Positions 1 to 12,032 of a DNA stretch of 64,000 bases are shown here, in pieces; position 1 is the first letter of the stretch; every line of letters starts with the position of its first letter. The stretch is from Ancylostoma caninum (taxonomy: Eukaryota; Nematoda; Chromadorea; Rhabditida; Ancylostomatidae), in contig JBAJFG010000019.1 of NCBI GenBank assembly GCA_037903475.1, forward strand, positions 310,001-374,000, written 5' to 3'. The position numbers and the translations under genes were made by a program. The notes under the pieces were generated by a model that worked only from the letters and a program-made list of their open reading frames with translations, was not told the origin of the DNA and ran no database searches.

Positions 1-1612
1 GGGGGGGACGAACTCAGTACGTGAGGGGATGAACACAACACGTGAGCGGTGACGAGGGGTTCGACTTCAGGTGTCGCTGGGGTCAAACCCTCGTTTGTGC
101 TGGGGTCGAACCACACGAGTGCCTGAGCTTGCAATCAGTTCCATACTACTGACCGTGTCTTTTTGACTCCATTAGGAAATAACCGATCACATCCGCCTTA
201 GATTTGTGGCGACATCCACACAGCGACATCCATCCATTCAGTAGTGCGGTGCTAGTGGGCCTCTTGAATAGTCAACTCAACTGCCATTTCCTAGATCCTT
301 GCTGGGAGCAGAGCTACTGCTGACCTGCTTCAGCTTCGTTATTGAGTCAAGTAAAAAAAGTCTCACGCCCTAGAAGAGGAACTTCTGCCTTATACTTTTG
401 GCAACTGTTCAAGGATTTTCTATTCTGTTAGGGAGTTGGTGAGGAGCTCTCACGAGGAATACGAATTTCCTCAGGAGGTTCGCTTCCTGGAGTGAATTAT
501 TCGGGAAGTTACTTAGCTCCGCCCCCGGCTCCGCCCGAAGGCTCCGTAAGAATTGGGGCTTGGAAATGGGGCTTTTCAGCAGTCTTGCATGGAATCACGT
601 ATACCGTTGTGATCGCCAGCTCCTGGAGATTCTTTTCACTTTGAAAGCTCGAAAATGATCGCGAGGTGTGACGGTATCTTTTACACGCCGCCGCTTTCGA
701 TAAGAGAGCGATCTGTATTGAACTCGCCAGGTGGATAGACTATAAAACCGTTCATGCTGAGTGGATCAGACTTAAATGAGCGATTTTTAAAGCACACGAA
801 AACCAAGAACCGGAGGAGAAAATCCAGTCGTCGTGGGAAACAGAATAGATTACACTTTTGTAACCGGTGGCTTGAAAAAGACAAAGGTTAAGATGATGGG
901 TTGGATCAAATGCGCTTGTGTATTACCAATATAGAGACCATTGAGAAGAGTGGAGGAATCACAACAAGCATGATCATAGACTTTGTTCCAGAAATGCGTC
1001 AAAGAGGGGGTTGTAATCAGTAAATAGACCGAAGCACACTAGCTAGTGTCGCGATAGAGCTCTTTCTGTCGAAGAATAAGTCAAAATGATTACCGCACAA
1101 GATGAAGTAAAGCCTCTTTTATAAATTTTCTCAAGGTGTATGGCGAGAAAAAGCCTCGAGCGGTAAATTTCTTGCTCTGCAAACATTGCCGAGTTTATCA
1201 GCTCGTGTGCATCACATCGCTTGTCATACTACTCCCTGCTATTTCCACTTGGTGGAACACAATAACCAAAAAACAGCTGTATAACTGTTAAGGTGCCACC
1301 GAAGAGCACTGAACCAAACGTGGAACGTCACGAGACGGGTTCAGCGCCATGATAAAGGTGGTTTGGCGCTCGATAGCAGTAATTCACTATAGAACGCATT
1401 GGCATGATAAGTGTGCACCAGAGCTCGAAAGTGGAGAGCATATGAGAGGGTCTGCTGCCGCGTGAGAGGTGCGCCGGCAACAAGCGATGGGATAAAATGA
1501 AATGTTGGCAAAAAAATAGGGACTCTGGAGCATTGTTGAACATAAAATTGAAAACATAGTAACATTGAAAGGATGTATAGAATATAGAACAACAGTACAA
1601 TATAATACATAA
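1..1612. other. Unassigned sequence
   Basis: I see no recognisable gene or element here. The first 120 bases are G-rich and loosely repetitive and could be the tail of a minisatellite beginning outside the window. The open frames present are short and lack codon or domain signals. The stretch ends at the 3' terminus of the Helitron-like copy at 1613. Confidence 0.4.
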
Positions 1613-2336
1613 TCAGCCTGATCGTCCGTCTAACGCCGGACTCTCAAGCTTCTTTTCATGCTCGCTTCCCTCGCATTGCCTCGATGTGAACTCTTCCTCA
1701 CACCACAACGGTCATTCCACCTTCATCAGAACTCCCGCTTTTTTTGTACTTTTTGCTTTCTGGCTCCAATGCGCCATTTCCATATCTGTTCAACAGTCGA
1801 GTAACGTCTTTCCACCTTGTATATGAGAGCTGGACCCATCCCCAGGCATTTCCCCACTTCTGGACCCCGGCACAACCTTATCACATCGTAGGACCCGTCC
1901 CCAGGCGTTTACTTAACTATGAGCGCCGGTGCATTACTCTCACAGCTGTTCATCTGTTCAGTGGCAACAATCCCCCTACTTGGTGCCGGCGCATCTCTAA
2001 CATAGCTAAAGGCCCGTTTTTATCAAATCCTGCACCATCCGTACTGCAGCAACCCTCATCCTCGTCCTGGTTCCCCTCTCCTCGGTATCCTACTCGTCTC
2101 TTTCCTTTCATACGGTTCTGTAATCATAGGCCTACCTCATTCATTCCGAGCGTGGTAAAAACAACTTTCGGTCATTACTGAAACTTAACATGTCTGAACA
2201 TGAAGAAAGTGGCCCGAAACTCCCTTAAATCTAGCTAAACATCAAAAACATAATGGTGCGGGTATTTCCCACTTTTGATGACTGGTTCTCGTGCAGACAC
2301 ACACACACATGAACCGCCAATTAAGAAGAAGTAAGA
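1613..2336 (-). mobile_element. HelA-related Helitron, diverged subfamily (copy E1)
   Basis: On the minus strand the element ends with a hairpin (GTCCGGCG...ACGGAC), then 11 nt finishing in CTGA, with T as the next host base, the standard Helitron 3' layout. Inside are degenerate minisatellite units carrying the HelA core words (TTATCAC, GGACCC, CCACTTCTGG). The sequence is homologous in inverted orientation to 12300-13010, including the segment next to CACGAGAACCAG. The 5' end is a guess: minus-strand TC preceded by A at 2336/2337 fits the A^T insertion rule but has no second copy to confirm it. No Rep or helicase is encoded, so the element is non-autonomous. Confidence 0.55.
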
Positions 2337-3077
2337 TAATATAACATCGAAGGAACGTAGAACCTGTTAGTTTACAGGGTGCGTCATAAATATTGACGCA
2401 CTGAAGTTATAGGCAGTGTCTCACCTCATGTTGAGCATCGAGATATCCACATATTCACGTGCAGCTCGAGGCGCTGATTCCAATGATGTGCTTGATGTCA
2501 GAAAACACTCCCAAAAAACCCCTACTTTTAAGGCAAAATTAGAGACAGGAGCGGACGAGTTTCCTTGCTAGGAAGCTAGCAAAAGCGGAGCTGAGAAGCT
2601 GAGATCCCACATTAAAATGAACTTCTCAGAAGCAGCTATTATCAAACAAACAAACATTTCCGTGTTGAAAAACCATGCCGCACCCTCAGCAAGCTCTAGC
2701 TGCGGAATGAACCCTCTCGTCCACTGGTCGAGAATTTCGAAATTCTCGGCCAAAGAAACCCGTAACTTATGGGCTCTTCGACGCCTCTACGAAACTCAAA
2801 GTACATCTTTGTGCTCAGCGGCTCGCGTATGTTCGACTGAGATTGGAATCTCGAATGCGGCCCATGAGCTGAGACACTGCTTTCATGGTGTAAAAAGGAT
2901 GACATCTCGAAAACCACTATACATATATGCATATCTAAAATGAAGGGCATATCTTAGCGGATGGAAAAAATCCACTCCTGTTCGGAGAGCACTATCTCCA
3001 TGTAGAAGCAGCCACGAAAATGTCAGTAGAGAATATCGCCGATGCGCCGCAACTGAAGTTCGTCCATTATTCTTCCA

Positions 3078-4110
3078 CCAGCCTGGCCGTCCGGTTAACG
3101 CCGGACTTCCAGACTTCTACTGATGCTCGCTTCGCTCGCATACTCTGCATACGATGCAGAAAAAAAGGTGGACAGATTTAGTAGATCCTGTATCCTTTCG
3201 AGTAAGTCCATCGACTTTTGGAACGCTCTCGATCGCATGAGCGGTAGCCTTCCTCCACGTGGGAGAAGTAATTTCTTTTGATTGGCCCAAGTGGCCGTTG
3301 TTTATTGGACGTAGCCGATTCAGTGGAAAGCTCTCTTGAAATAATCTATCTTTAGCAGGTTGTTGTGGTAACTCAAATGATAAGGGTCTGCTCAAGTGTA
3401 AAAACAGAGTGGAGGGTGGGGTCGATTCAGATACAAATGGACTGGAATGAGGAGGGGAATACGGATTGGAATAACGTGCACCTAGGTCGCATAGGTAGAA
3501 GGAATTGCCGGAACTGGTGCCAGGGCACCATTCATGAAGAAATTTACCTAGGCCGTGACGAACTTCCTTTTCTGGACGCGGGTGCCCTTATCACAACGCT
3601 GGACCGTCATGCGCTTCCCCACCTTTGGGCGCCGGCGCACCCTTATCACAGTTGTGGCCTCATCTTCCCCACTTCTGGGCGCCGGCGCACCCTTATCATA
3701 GTGGTGGACCCGTCTCCCCCATTTCTGGGCGCCGGCGCACCCTTATCACAGTTGTGGACCCATCTCCCCCATTTCTGGGCGCCGGCGCACCCTTATCACA
3801 GTTGTGGACCCATCTCCCCCATTTCTGGGCGCCAGCGCACCCTTATCACAGGGTGGACCCGTCCCCCCCCCCACTTTTGGCCGCCGGCGCAGCCCTTCTG
3901 TATTGACTCCATTGACGGACCCGTTGCACATTGTCCAACCTTCTCCTCGATCTCATCCCTACCCCATTCAACCATACCACACCCATTCCTAGGCTTCTAT
4001 ATGATCTCACAATCACGATCTCTGACCAATTGTAGAATTTCGTAACGGTCTGGCACACATACATACAGACAGACATGAAAACAGACTAGGCTCGTTATTA
4101 TAAGTCATGA
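3078..4110 (-). mobile_element. HelA-1 Helitron with minisatellite cargo
   Basis: Minus-strand element: 5' end TCATGACTTATAATAACGAG at 4110, 3' end at 3078 with inner hairpin GTCCGGCGTTAACCGGAC followed by 11 nt ending CTGG. Host flanks are A before the 5' end and T after the 3' end. The uninterrupted Tc1-like copy at 40690-41581 supplies an empty site: its flanking words align directly across the insertion with no duplication, as expected for rolling-circle transposition. The centre carries about six 50-bp minisatellite units. No transposase is encoded. Confidence 0.8.
3600..3900. repeat. 50-bp minisatellite array of HelA-1
   Basis: Roughly six tandem units built around GGGCGCCGGCGCACCCTTAT and GGACCC(A/G)TCTCCCCCA. 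The unit is the same as in HelA-2, HelA-3 and HelA-4. The plus strand is free of stop codons in more than one frame, which creates the proline-rich frame across 3365-4045. Confidence 0.85.
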
Positions 4111-4436
4111 TGATATTATAAGGAGGGTAAGTATTAGGAAAACGGTACTTCTGGTACTCCTATGGGAAGTGGGGCAGGTCTTGCTCTCCAAGTACCACAT
4201 AAAAGCATGTCCTTTTTCGCAAACCTTGTCGTGTTCCAACCAAAGAAAGGCATCTATGTTTTACTATAGAAAATTTTTTCCTTTCCTTGTTCCCCATTCA
4301 AGCAATCTAATTCTAAAGGTACATCTCCTTCTTAGTCATCACAAGAAGAATTCATAGGCACTTTGGCAGGGCTTGGCTGTTGTGCAAGAGACAAAAGAGG
4401 TACGGCTCTATTTTCAAAAATCTACTTGGGGGACTT

Positions 4437-4760
4437 TATTTTGGCAGAGAATAAGCTTCGTTGTGAACCGAGTTCCAGTCTACGGGTGACTTCATATGGG
4501 TATCTTAGAGAGCGAGACTGCGCTATCATCCACAGAAGCTCCCAAAGGCTTATCTATTCAAGATCTGGGACAGAGTCGACCTGAGTTAGTTGCGGCGCAG
4601 AGTATGTGCGATCCCTCGTCGTCTCTGTAACTGCTTCTGCAAGGAAGGAGCTTGCTGTGAACAAGAGTAAATTTATTCGGATCGCCAAGACATGGGCTTT
4701 ATTCTGCATATGACTATCTGGAATGTTCTTGGATCTTGTCTTTTCCACAGACTCATTTTA
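4437..4760 (+). pseudogene. Tc1-like transposase, C-terminal remnant
   Basis: The plus strand reads, with interruptions, a segment matching the C-terminal tail of Tc1-type transposases: a VLESK-like stretch, then KIWDRVDLS, then LRRR..CAIPRRLCNC, corresponding to the conserved W.K(I/V)D.SQLR...C..(F/I)PRRLR region. A stop codon lies inside the alignment and the catalytic DDE part is absent. The matching copy at 40690-41040 on the minus strand is better preserved. The sequence therefore marks a dead, internally deleted transposon, not a host gene. Confidence 0.5.
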
Positions 4761-4788
4761 GATGCGTCAATAATTCTGACGCGCCCTG

Positions 4789-5320
4789 TAAATAATGGTG
4801 GCAAGAAGAGGCTCACAGTTGCGATCTCTTTCACGTTGTAGGAGACCACCTTTGACATGATCGGATCTATAAGATCATCTAATCTGCTCGTAATTTCTCG
4901 AGCACTCCCAAAACTGGTTTTGTCTCTCAATACAGCATTAGCCTTATCCAAAGCGCTCTCTTAAACAAACTGTTTACATCGATGAATTAGTCAGCTCCTT
5001 CTTCCTTCAAATATAGAAGGTCTCCTTACAAATGCTTACCAATTATTATCAGATCTTCTTCGATGTAATCTTTGTGAACTGCCGAAGAAATCTGGAAAGA
5101 AGTTCGTGAATCAAACGTCGTTGGCGGACATGCGTTTCCGAAGAGAAAATCTACGCAACAACAGACGGTATGACAGCGGACCCTTTCCCCCACATCTTTT
5201 GACACCTGCTCACTCCTAAGGTAGCCCTATTCCAAAAGTAGCAAAGTCATTAATGTATGTATGTATGCCATATCACAGCTTGAAGTTTGGTACCTTGAAA
5301 CAGGTTAGCCATGTTTTCCT
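4789..5320. other. Unassigned sequence
   Basis: No domain, RNA or repeat structure recognised between the Tc1-like element and the inverted-repeat element that starts at 5321. Confidence 0.35.
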
Positions 5321-6199
5321 GGGGTGGTAGTAAACCTCTTGAAACGACGACGAAAAGATGAGCAGAAGGTTGCGGTGAACTGTCAGCTCTGGTTTGCAAC
5401 CGTAAACTAGCTAGGAGCTAACTGACAACTGTGGTCTTCGAATGATGAGGCTCTTGCAAAACCTTCAAACCCTTGGAGGATTCGAACCTTCACAGATGCG
5501 TTACTCGTTGTCCTCGGAGTATGCTGACATATCACTGAACCATGGACTCGAGTTCTAACGGGACCTTATATAACCATTATACCCTAAGCGGCCAGTGAAT
5601 CTCGTCCGCGTAACTTTACTTTGATATGAAGCTCACAAATGGAATTGCGAGCCCATAAAATATGTGGGATTTAATCTGGGAAGGTGTTGGGCTCAGCAAA
5701 ATCAGCCACCAGGAAATCGCAGTCATCGATGATCTCCTGCGGAAGATCATGGTGATCGGGACAGTGGTAACATCGATCAGCTGGGTGTACCCGGAAATGC
5801 GTCTTCACCGTAACCGTAAAGGAGTCAGTGCACGCTCGACTGGCTACAACAAAGAACCCGAACCATGAGCAAAACGTCCTCTGGAGGACTTTTTTGCGAA
5901 ACGACGAGGCCGCCGTCTGCGTCTCGCGCGCCGCACATTCTTTCCTTCTCCGTTTCCTCGTCGTTTCATACTGGAAGCAATTCAGCGTGACAGTGAGCTC
6001 ACAGTTCGATTTCGAACTGTTAGTTTACCTACAAGTTTGTTCCCCGTTTCGTTATAGTTTTCAAGAACAGTAGTTGAGGAACAATGTTCGGGCCAATGAA
6101 GCCTACATTACCTCTCCCAGAGTTCTCCGTAAGCTGTGAGCTAGCTGCGAGTTAACGTTCATCGTGAACTGAGAGTCTTGGCAGGTTTACTACCACCCC
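5321..6199. mobile_element. Inverted-repeat element with GGGGTGGTAGTAAACCT ends
   Basis: The sequence starts with GGGGTGGTAGTAAACCT and ends with its exact 17-base reverse complement. Subterminal regions share the words AGCTAGC/GCTAGCT and GAACTG in inverted order. No clear target duplication is visible. The termini resemble the (G)GGCCCGTAGTAAA(C) ends seen at 34675, 42478 and 61415-61857, suggesting a related family. No transposase is recognised in the interior, so it is probably a non-autonomous element. Confidence 0.5.
5470..5550 (-). promoter_or_regulatory. tRNA-like pol III A and B boxes
   Basis: On the minus strand a perfect B box (GGTTCGAATCC, 5478-5488) lies about 54 nt downstream of an A-box-like TGGTTCAGTG (about 5524-5543). 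Flanking acceptor pairing is poor, so this is more likely a tRNA pseudogene or a tRNA-derived piece carried by the surrounding inverted-repeat element than a working tRNA. Confidence 0.3.
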
Positions 6200-6281
6200 C
6201 GGCACTATTCACTTCTGAGAGAGATGTGACTTGCACGTCTATTTATGCTGTCTGCTCAAAATTTGCAATGAAACTTCTATA

Positions 6282-7867
6282 CAGTGTCAAAACTTTACGC
6301 TCATCCTAAAAATTCGTCGTTTTGGGCAAGGATCAAGTTTTCTCGAGCAATGGCGTTCACTATCGTTTTCAGCATGCATGAAAACCCCAGAAACTTTCAC
6401 AAAGTCTTTTCTAGGTGATCCTCTAATTCTTTAGTAGTTTTTGAAAGGAAAATGCCGCGGTTCAAAACTTTACGCCCACCCTTGAAAATGTCGGTTACCG
6501 AGAGAGGATTTGCGAATAAGCAGGAAAATGATACGAACGGATGTAGTAGCGCTCAAGAAGACTTTAGGTAACCTTATGGAGCAGTCAAAATCAATGCCGA
6601 AGGCATTTTACCTGTCACTGACTGAGCAAACTCTCCACCGAACAAGTGTGAACAGAACAAAATTTTTTAAAGACTTTGGGTGGTCGCAGACACTTAGCTG
6701 ATATTTCCATGAATAATCTTAATACGCATAGATGGGAAAGGACACACTAGAACACATTTCAAGGTCGACATGACGGCTATATCATCCGTCTGGTCCTCTT
6801 CGTCCATAGTGTCTGCTGAGAAAGACGCCCCAAATCGTGATCCTGGCAGAGTTGTGGACGCTGTGTTGGAGAAAATATGAGAGCAAAGGCCTTTATAGAT
6901 CACTGCTGTGAACAGCTAAGTCCATCGGAACCCTATCTGCGCTATTCCGATGTTAGTGGTCTGTACTGACCATCGATGTTCAAACGCCAAAGTTGCGGCA
7001 AAAAGAAACCTCCCATTTCCCTCATAAATCCCTACAGCAATGCAAGATTCGGTCTGGAAAATCGTTGCCTGTCTTCTACCCCCATGAGTGAACAGCGCAT
7101 TCAAGTTATGAGTGACATCTTGCATGTTAATAAACACTATGAAAAATGCCGCCTAAGACTACATGCTATTCATGTTGTGCCTAGTAAAATCATTCGACCC
7201 CAAGGGTGGTGTGGCGTCCGCCGGAGAACGGGCATTGTGTTCTTGCTTCAAATGTCCTCAAATGCTGATATGCGAAGAGACTGGTCAATTTGAAAACAGT
7301 TACTGGGCATTTAATGCTGATTTTCTCGGTCGACACTGTGGACGAAGAGGACCAGATGGATGATATGGCCGTCGTGTCGACCTTGAAATGTGTTCTAGTG
7401 TGTCCTTTCCCATCTATGCGTATTAAGATTATTCATGGAAATATCAGCTAAGTGTCTGCGACCACCCAAAGTCTTTAAAAAATTTTGTTCTGTTCACACT
7501 TGTTCGGTGGAGAGTTTGCTCAGCCAGTGACAGGTAAAATACCTTCGGCTTTGATTTTGACTGCTCCATAAGGTTACCTAAAGTCTTCTTGAGCACTACT
7601 ACATCAGTTCGTATCATTTTCCTGCCTATTCGCAATTCCTCTCCTCCGTAACCGACATTTTCAAGGGTGGGCGTAAAGTTTTGAACCGCGGCATTTTCTT
7701 TCAAAAACTATTAAAAAATTAGAGGATCACCTAGAAGTGACTTGGTGAAAGTTTCTGGGGTTTTCAGGCACGCTGAATACGATAGCGAACGCCATCACTC
7801 CAGAAAGCTTGATCCTTGCCCGAAAGGACGAATTTTTAGGGTGGGCGTGAAGTTTTGACACGCACTG
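6282..7867. mobile_element. Long foldback DNA transposon, TA target
   Basis: Two arms of roughly 540 bp (6282-6822 and 7322-7867) are inverted copies of each other with scattered mismatches and small indels. The outer ends read CAGTG..TCAAAACTT and the element is flanked by TA on both sides (6280-6281, 7868-7869), consistent with the Tc1/mariner superfamily. Each arm contains the same small open frame in mirror orientation (6510-6701 + and 7444-7704 -, both ending ..FFKDFGWSQTLS). The unique centre (about 6823-7321) shows no transposase domain. The length of the arms makes this a foldback-type element. Confidence 0.7.
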
Positions 7868-7871
7868 TATA

Positions 7872-8050
7872 TGACGCTGCCAACTAGTTTGTTCTCGCAA
7901 AAATGCAAAATAAAAAATGAATGGCAAAATCCGAACGGTTCGAGTTATGCCACCATTTCATCTTCACTGTGCCATATCCCAAATGGTCCGGATTGTGGCC
8001 ATTCATTCCCAACTTGCATTTTTACGAGGACAAATTAGTTGGCAGCGTCA
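7872..8050. mobile_element. Small foldback MITE
   Basis: Arms 7872-7908 and 8014-8050 are inverted copies (TGACGCTGCCAACTA at the tips), and the inner part continues to fold on itself (AATGG...CCATT). It lies 4 bp from the end of the larger foldback element, so one may have targeted the TA-rich junction of the other. Confidence 0.6.
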
Positions 8051-9214
8051 TCTATATAGTAGTTAGATATTTGAGTCTGTGACGTGTGACATTTTATACT
8101 AGAAGAGCTGTGGAGCGGTTATACTGCTATAACAGACTTATCACATCAGTTAACAGCCTCATGTAAACATCCATAATTTATACCGGGAAAACCCTTATTC
8201 GGTCGTTCGAAGCAACCAGTGTGGAAGATTTGTGTGATGGATGCGGTGGCACTTATGGCATGCGAAAGAATGTGGTGAAGTTTCATCTCAACACCATGTC
8301 GTCGAATAATCTCAAGAACGCCTCACAGCAGTGTGCAAGACTTGGCGTCTTTGAGCACTGGAAAATACCACAGGTCGGTTAGACTGTGGTGTGCAGAACA
8401 GGTCAAGTTGTGAATCATTTGTGAAGCTGCTGTCATAGCGATCTTTTAGAAAAATGGAGTTGGAGGAGGCGGGGGAGGAGGAAGGAAAGCGCTCCGTAAG
8501 TAGTGGGCTTTCTCCTGGAACCTTTAGCCTAGGGCTTGGTTCAAACCTGAGCCTAACATGAGTGCCACCCTCCCGCTCCCCCTCCCAAAACCCTTTTCCT
8601 CAACCTGCATGGTCATCGATGCCCATGTCGAATGAGAAGCGCAACAATTTCAATGGACGCAACCTGATAACTGCGACCAGCCTGATAGTCCGGCTCTAGG
8701 GAGTACCTGCCTTCGATAACAGTGGTGAACTCCATTCCGTGGGTCCACTAGTCGGTGCTCTTTCAGCGCAGATACCACTGGTAAACTGATTCGTGAGATG
8801 AGCGCCAAGGTCCTGCAGTATTTAGAAATGCATGGATTCGTCAAATTTGTACGATGTGCACTCCCGCTCTGCTTGGAGATATCGCTTTGACACGGGAAAC
8901 ACTACACGAATAATGAAGTGAACGGGTACAAGAAGACATCACGAGTATTTTGGGTGTGGTATTATCGCACCGCGTCGTCAGAATGGTGTTGGCTCCCGCT
9001 TCGCTGTCTCGGGATCTACTTCCCATCCCAACCAATACACATAAATGCCAAGCCAACTCGACTAAGACCAACTCTATCTAGAAAAAATTTTGCCATTACT
9101 GCCTGTAAGGGTTTGTGTAGATGGGTCTTTTGTTTTGAAGTCTTACGCCACAGGATGGAATAGGTGGACCACGTTAGGAATGTTGCCAATTTAAAGCAGG
9201 TAAGAGGATACGGT
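8051..9214. other. Mostly unassigned; possible degraded HelA 3' end near 8677
   Basis: At 8676-8695 the plus strand reads A|CCAGCCTGATAGTCCGGC, the same order as the reversed HelA 3' terminus, and the next 100 bases contain minisatellite-like words (ATAACAGTGGTG, GTGGGTCCACTAG). The hairpin partner strand is lost and no 5' end is visible, so this is only a plausible relic. The rest holds nothing I recognise. Confidence 0.35.
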
Positions 9215-9500
9215 ATGGGCGCGTGTGGCACAGTGGTAAGAGGCTCGTAAGAGGCGCGCACGCACACGATCGATGTTTCGATCCCGCTCGAGGCCAAACA
9301 AGCCTTCCATCCCTCCGGGGTCGGTAAATTGGTATCAGAGGAGTCTGGGAGGATGAAGCACTGAATTGGTACATCGGGTGCCCCCCTCAAGTCATTGTGC
9401 AGGCCACGTGCACATTCAACGCCTCTACGATGCTCAGATGAAGTCGAATGCGTGGCGCATCCCCGTGACGAGATTGATTAACGCCGACCACTTTATCCTT
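9215..9500 (+). mobile_element. tRNA-derived SINE, copy 1
   Basis: The 5' part looks like a tRNA with pol III boxes: A box TGGCACAGTGGTAAGAGG and B box GTTTCGATCCC. A tRNA-unrelated body follows and the 3' end is CTTTATCCTTT. Flanking direct repeats TAAGAGGAT are at 9201-9209 and 9501-9509. The same 285-bp unit occurs at 39295-39576 (-) and 39981-40267 (+). It has no coding capacity and would depend on a non-LTR partner for mobility. Confidence 0.85.
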
Positions 9501-9509
9501 TAAGAGGAT

Positions 9510-10509
9510 GTGGTTCCAAGCAAAGACGGAAGGTGCAAAAAAGCCAAACTCTGGGAAACAAGAGGGTTTGTAAGTGAGATGTTCTGCGGCGTCAAATAGC
9601 GGAACTGATGCCAAGAAAAGGGTATTCTTTGACTATCCCCAGACTTCGCCAGCAATCGTGGCGATCGCCATGACCACCGGCGATCGCCACATGGATAATG
9701 CGAATGAGGAGACACCGGACGTAAGAGGGATGATAATTAATGGGGGTGACGATCGATAGGCATCGTTTCCAGTATCGCTATCACTCATATCGTCAGTTCA
9801 TTTTGGGCACATCTTCGAGAGCGATGAGCTCCATTTGGCAGCGATCCATGACGATGTAACGTGGCAATCTATACGTTTCATTTCCACGATCCTTATCTCT
9901 TATATCGCCGGTTCATTTTTATTCATTTTGAACTGGGGAGATCTGGGGATACTCTCTGATTGCGAAGCAAATCTGTACCAAGCAATGAATTGGATAGAGT
10001 GCGTCATGAAACTCACACTGAAGGTAGTTGATAATTGGAGCGGTGGCGCCGAAAGAAATTATAATAGATCGCGAGAGGAGGAAAATTTAATGGAAGCTTG
10101 GAAGCTCAACAGTGTCTACTAAATGGACAGGCTGGATAGTTATGGTGAAGCAAAGCTGATCAATTCTGTAGAAGGGTAACAGCTAGAGAATTACAAATGA
10201 CAAGGCCCGCACAGCGGACAAGTGCGAGACTCGCCGAAGGCGAGTCGGAACACTTGTTGCTACATATGTTATATTTGCGAGTTAACACTAGTGGTCAGTG
10301 GCAAACACACAAGGGATGGGAGGGGAGGAGGCATGGGAAGAAGATTCGCGGCTCCTCCCTGTCCGACACCCCCTTCCCCTTCCTCTTGCCTATGCTGTCG
10401 ACAGTGGGAGGGGAAGGGGATGGGCGCGCGCCTCAATTTTCCCGAGAGTGGGTGGTGAATTCTCACGATTACAAGTCACATCCAGGAAAATAGACTTCCT
10501 CTCAACTTT
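9510..10509. other. Unassigned sequence
   Basis: No gene or repeat recognised. The frame at 9835-10122 (+) starts with a hydrophobic stretch but has no family match I can name and no clear splice sites. A short purine/pyrimidine-biased patch occurs around 10310-10450. Confidence 0.3.
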
Positions 10510-10650
10510 CTTCCATATCTACTCAGATCGCAATCCTGCAGACGCAGGCGCAAGAACTCTTAGTGCCAAAGAGATGAAAGATCATGATTGGATAAATGGA
10601 CCAATGTGGCTTGAAAAGAATCCCCAAACATTGTCGATAAAATCAATATG
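10510..10650 (+). pseudogene. BEL/Pao pol fragment
   Basis: The plus strand encodes a run with the NPADAG.R.LSAKE signature followed by WINGPMWL. That is the conserved NPAD..(T/S)RG...W..GP.WL stretch found between the RNase H-like region and integrase of BEL/Pao polyproteins. Only about 45 residues remain. No neighbouring reverse transcriptase or integrase is visible, so this is an isolated relic unrelated in position to the BEL copy at 57-61 kb. Confidence 0.55.
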
Positions 10651-10659
10651 CTGTTGAAG

Positions 10660-11938
10660 TGTACTTCATTGGAGAGGTGACATTGCAGACAATATCAGCA
10701 GCAAATGCTGAGAACCTAAAAATAACTGCTTCGAAGGAAAGATTACTGAACTTATCCAGGTTTTCTCGCATGAATGAAGCTTTTTACAATTTCTCGTGAG
10801 ATAAACTGTACAAAAGTGGGTGTCACCAAACCAACCAGTCGAAATCATGTGATTTACTGATTTGGTTACGGGTTTCATTCACCTAACGTATGTCATGTAT
10901 TAGTTCCGCGTTTTCGATTTTTTCAGTCTTGCACTGGTTGAAGGTGTTATCTTGTGATTTCTACGGGAGGGGGGGGGGTCCTTTCACTGATTTCACCACA
11001 AAATCACACGGGGACGGTGAACAAATTACACGAAGTGTCGGACCGCGGGAATACCCTACATTTACACTCAAATCAGTATTAGGTATTCAAAAGAAAGTCT
11101 CTAAATCAATACAAGAATGAAACATATATACAATCCAAAAATCTTTACCTCACGGCGCTCACCCCCCCCCCTGCCCCTTCAGCTCATCCACGCCACATCA
11201 CCTATTATTATACGTGGTGAAGTGTGGATGAGATGACGTGCGATGCGGCGTGAGGCATAGGTTTTTGAGAAAGACAGTAAATTTGTCTGATTCCGTAGAT
11301 TTTGAGCCAAAACAGCTGGAAAGGCTATGGAACATAGGCCAACTCCATCCCACATCATCAGCGAAACCATCGCGTCCCGTCCGCGAATTTCCCGTCGCGT
11401 CGTTTTTTCAAGAAAAAAGTATAAACAGGACGCCGCGTCGCTCGTTTTCGAATGCATCAACTCGAGCCCCATCGTATCTGAATGCTTGGACGCGACGGTC
11501 TCGCCGCGCCGAAGTATAAACAGTCCTTTAGTCTTTAGCAGAAACTCTGATCAGTCGAGAAAACAACAAACAATTCCTTACTCCACTGATATGCATAGCA
11601 ACCTTCCCAGTTAGATATGTTCTCATGAACAAATGTTGCTTTCTTAGCAGAGCAGCGATTTCAAAAAGAGCATTGATGGTATGTGTTAGATCAAACCGAA
11701 CCAGATCCTGAAAATAGAGTTTTGATAGTTCTCTTTAAAACATGGTTGCATCAGTATCTCTCAGGATATTTCAATGTCTCTGCATTTTTGTGGTGTAAAA
11801 TAAAATACTGAAAGAGGTAATGGCAAACACGTATGCTTACAATTTTGACTGTATGTGAGACACTAATGAATGCAGGTGCGCTCAGATCTCAAACACGTGA
11901 AACACGTGATGACGACTGAAACAGTAGCATGGAATATC

Positions 11939-11940
<2 letters not shown>
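10660..11940. other. Unassigned, with a dispersed repeat at about 11190-11300
   Basis: The segment around 11170-11280 (GCATCACC/TATTAT/ACGTGGTG followed by GCGTGAGGCA and TTTTTGAGAAAG) recurs at 41630-41740, so it belongs to a dispersed repeat of unknown class. The remainder shows no recognisable gene. A G run occurs at 10966-10977 and a C run at 11162-11170. Confidence 0.35.

Positions 11941-12032
<92 letters not shown>

Larger units (their letters stand above)
2375..4788 (+). mobile_element. Tc1-like DNA transposon, copy 1 (split by HelA-1)
   Basis: Terminal inverted repeats start CAGGGTGCGTCA and run about 28 bp (the CAGGGTGCGTCATAAATATT type), and the element is flanked by TA on both sides (2373-2374 and 4789-4790), the Tc1/mariner signature. 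Subtracting HelA-1 (3078-4110) leaves about 1.38 kb. A second, shorter copy in opposite orientation lies at 40690-41581; the two align closely from the region around 2940 onwards and prove where HelA-1 went in. A stretch near 2530-2660 also recurs inverted around 14055-14165. Only a broken transposase C-terminus remains. Confidence 0.8.

Noticed and set aside
9657..9690. Two GGCGATCGCC palindromes
   Set aside because: Short 10-bp palindromes close together; a known cyanobacterial word but no other bacterial sign, so treated as coincidence.
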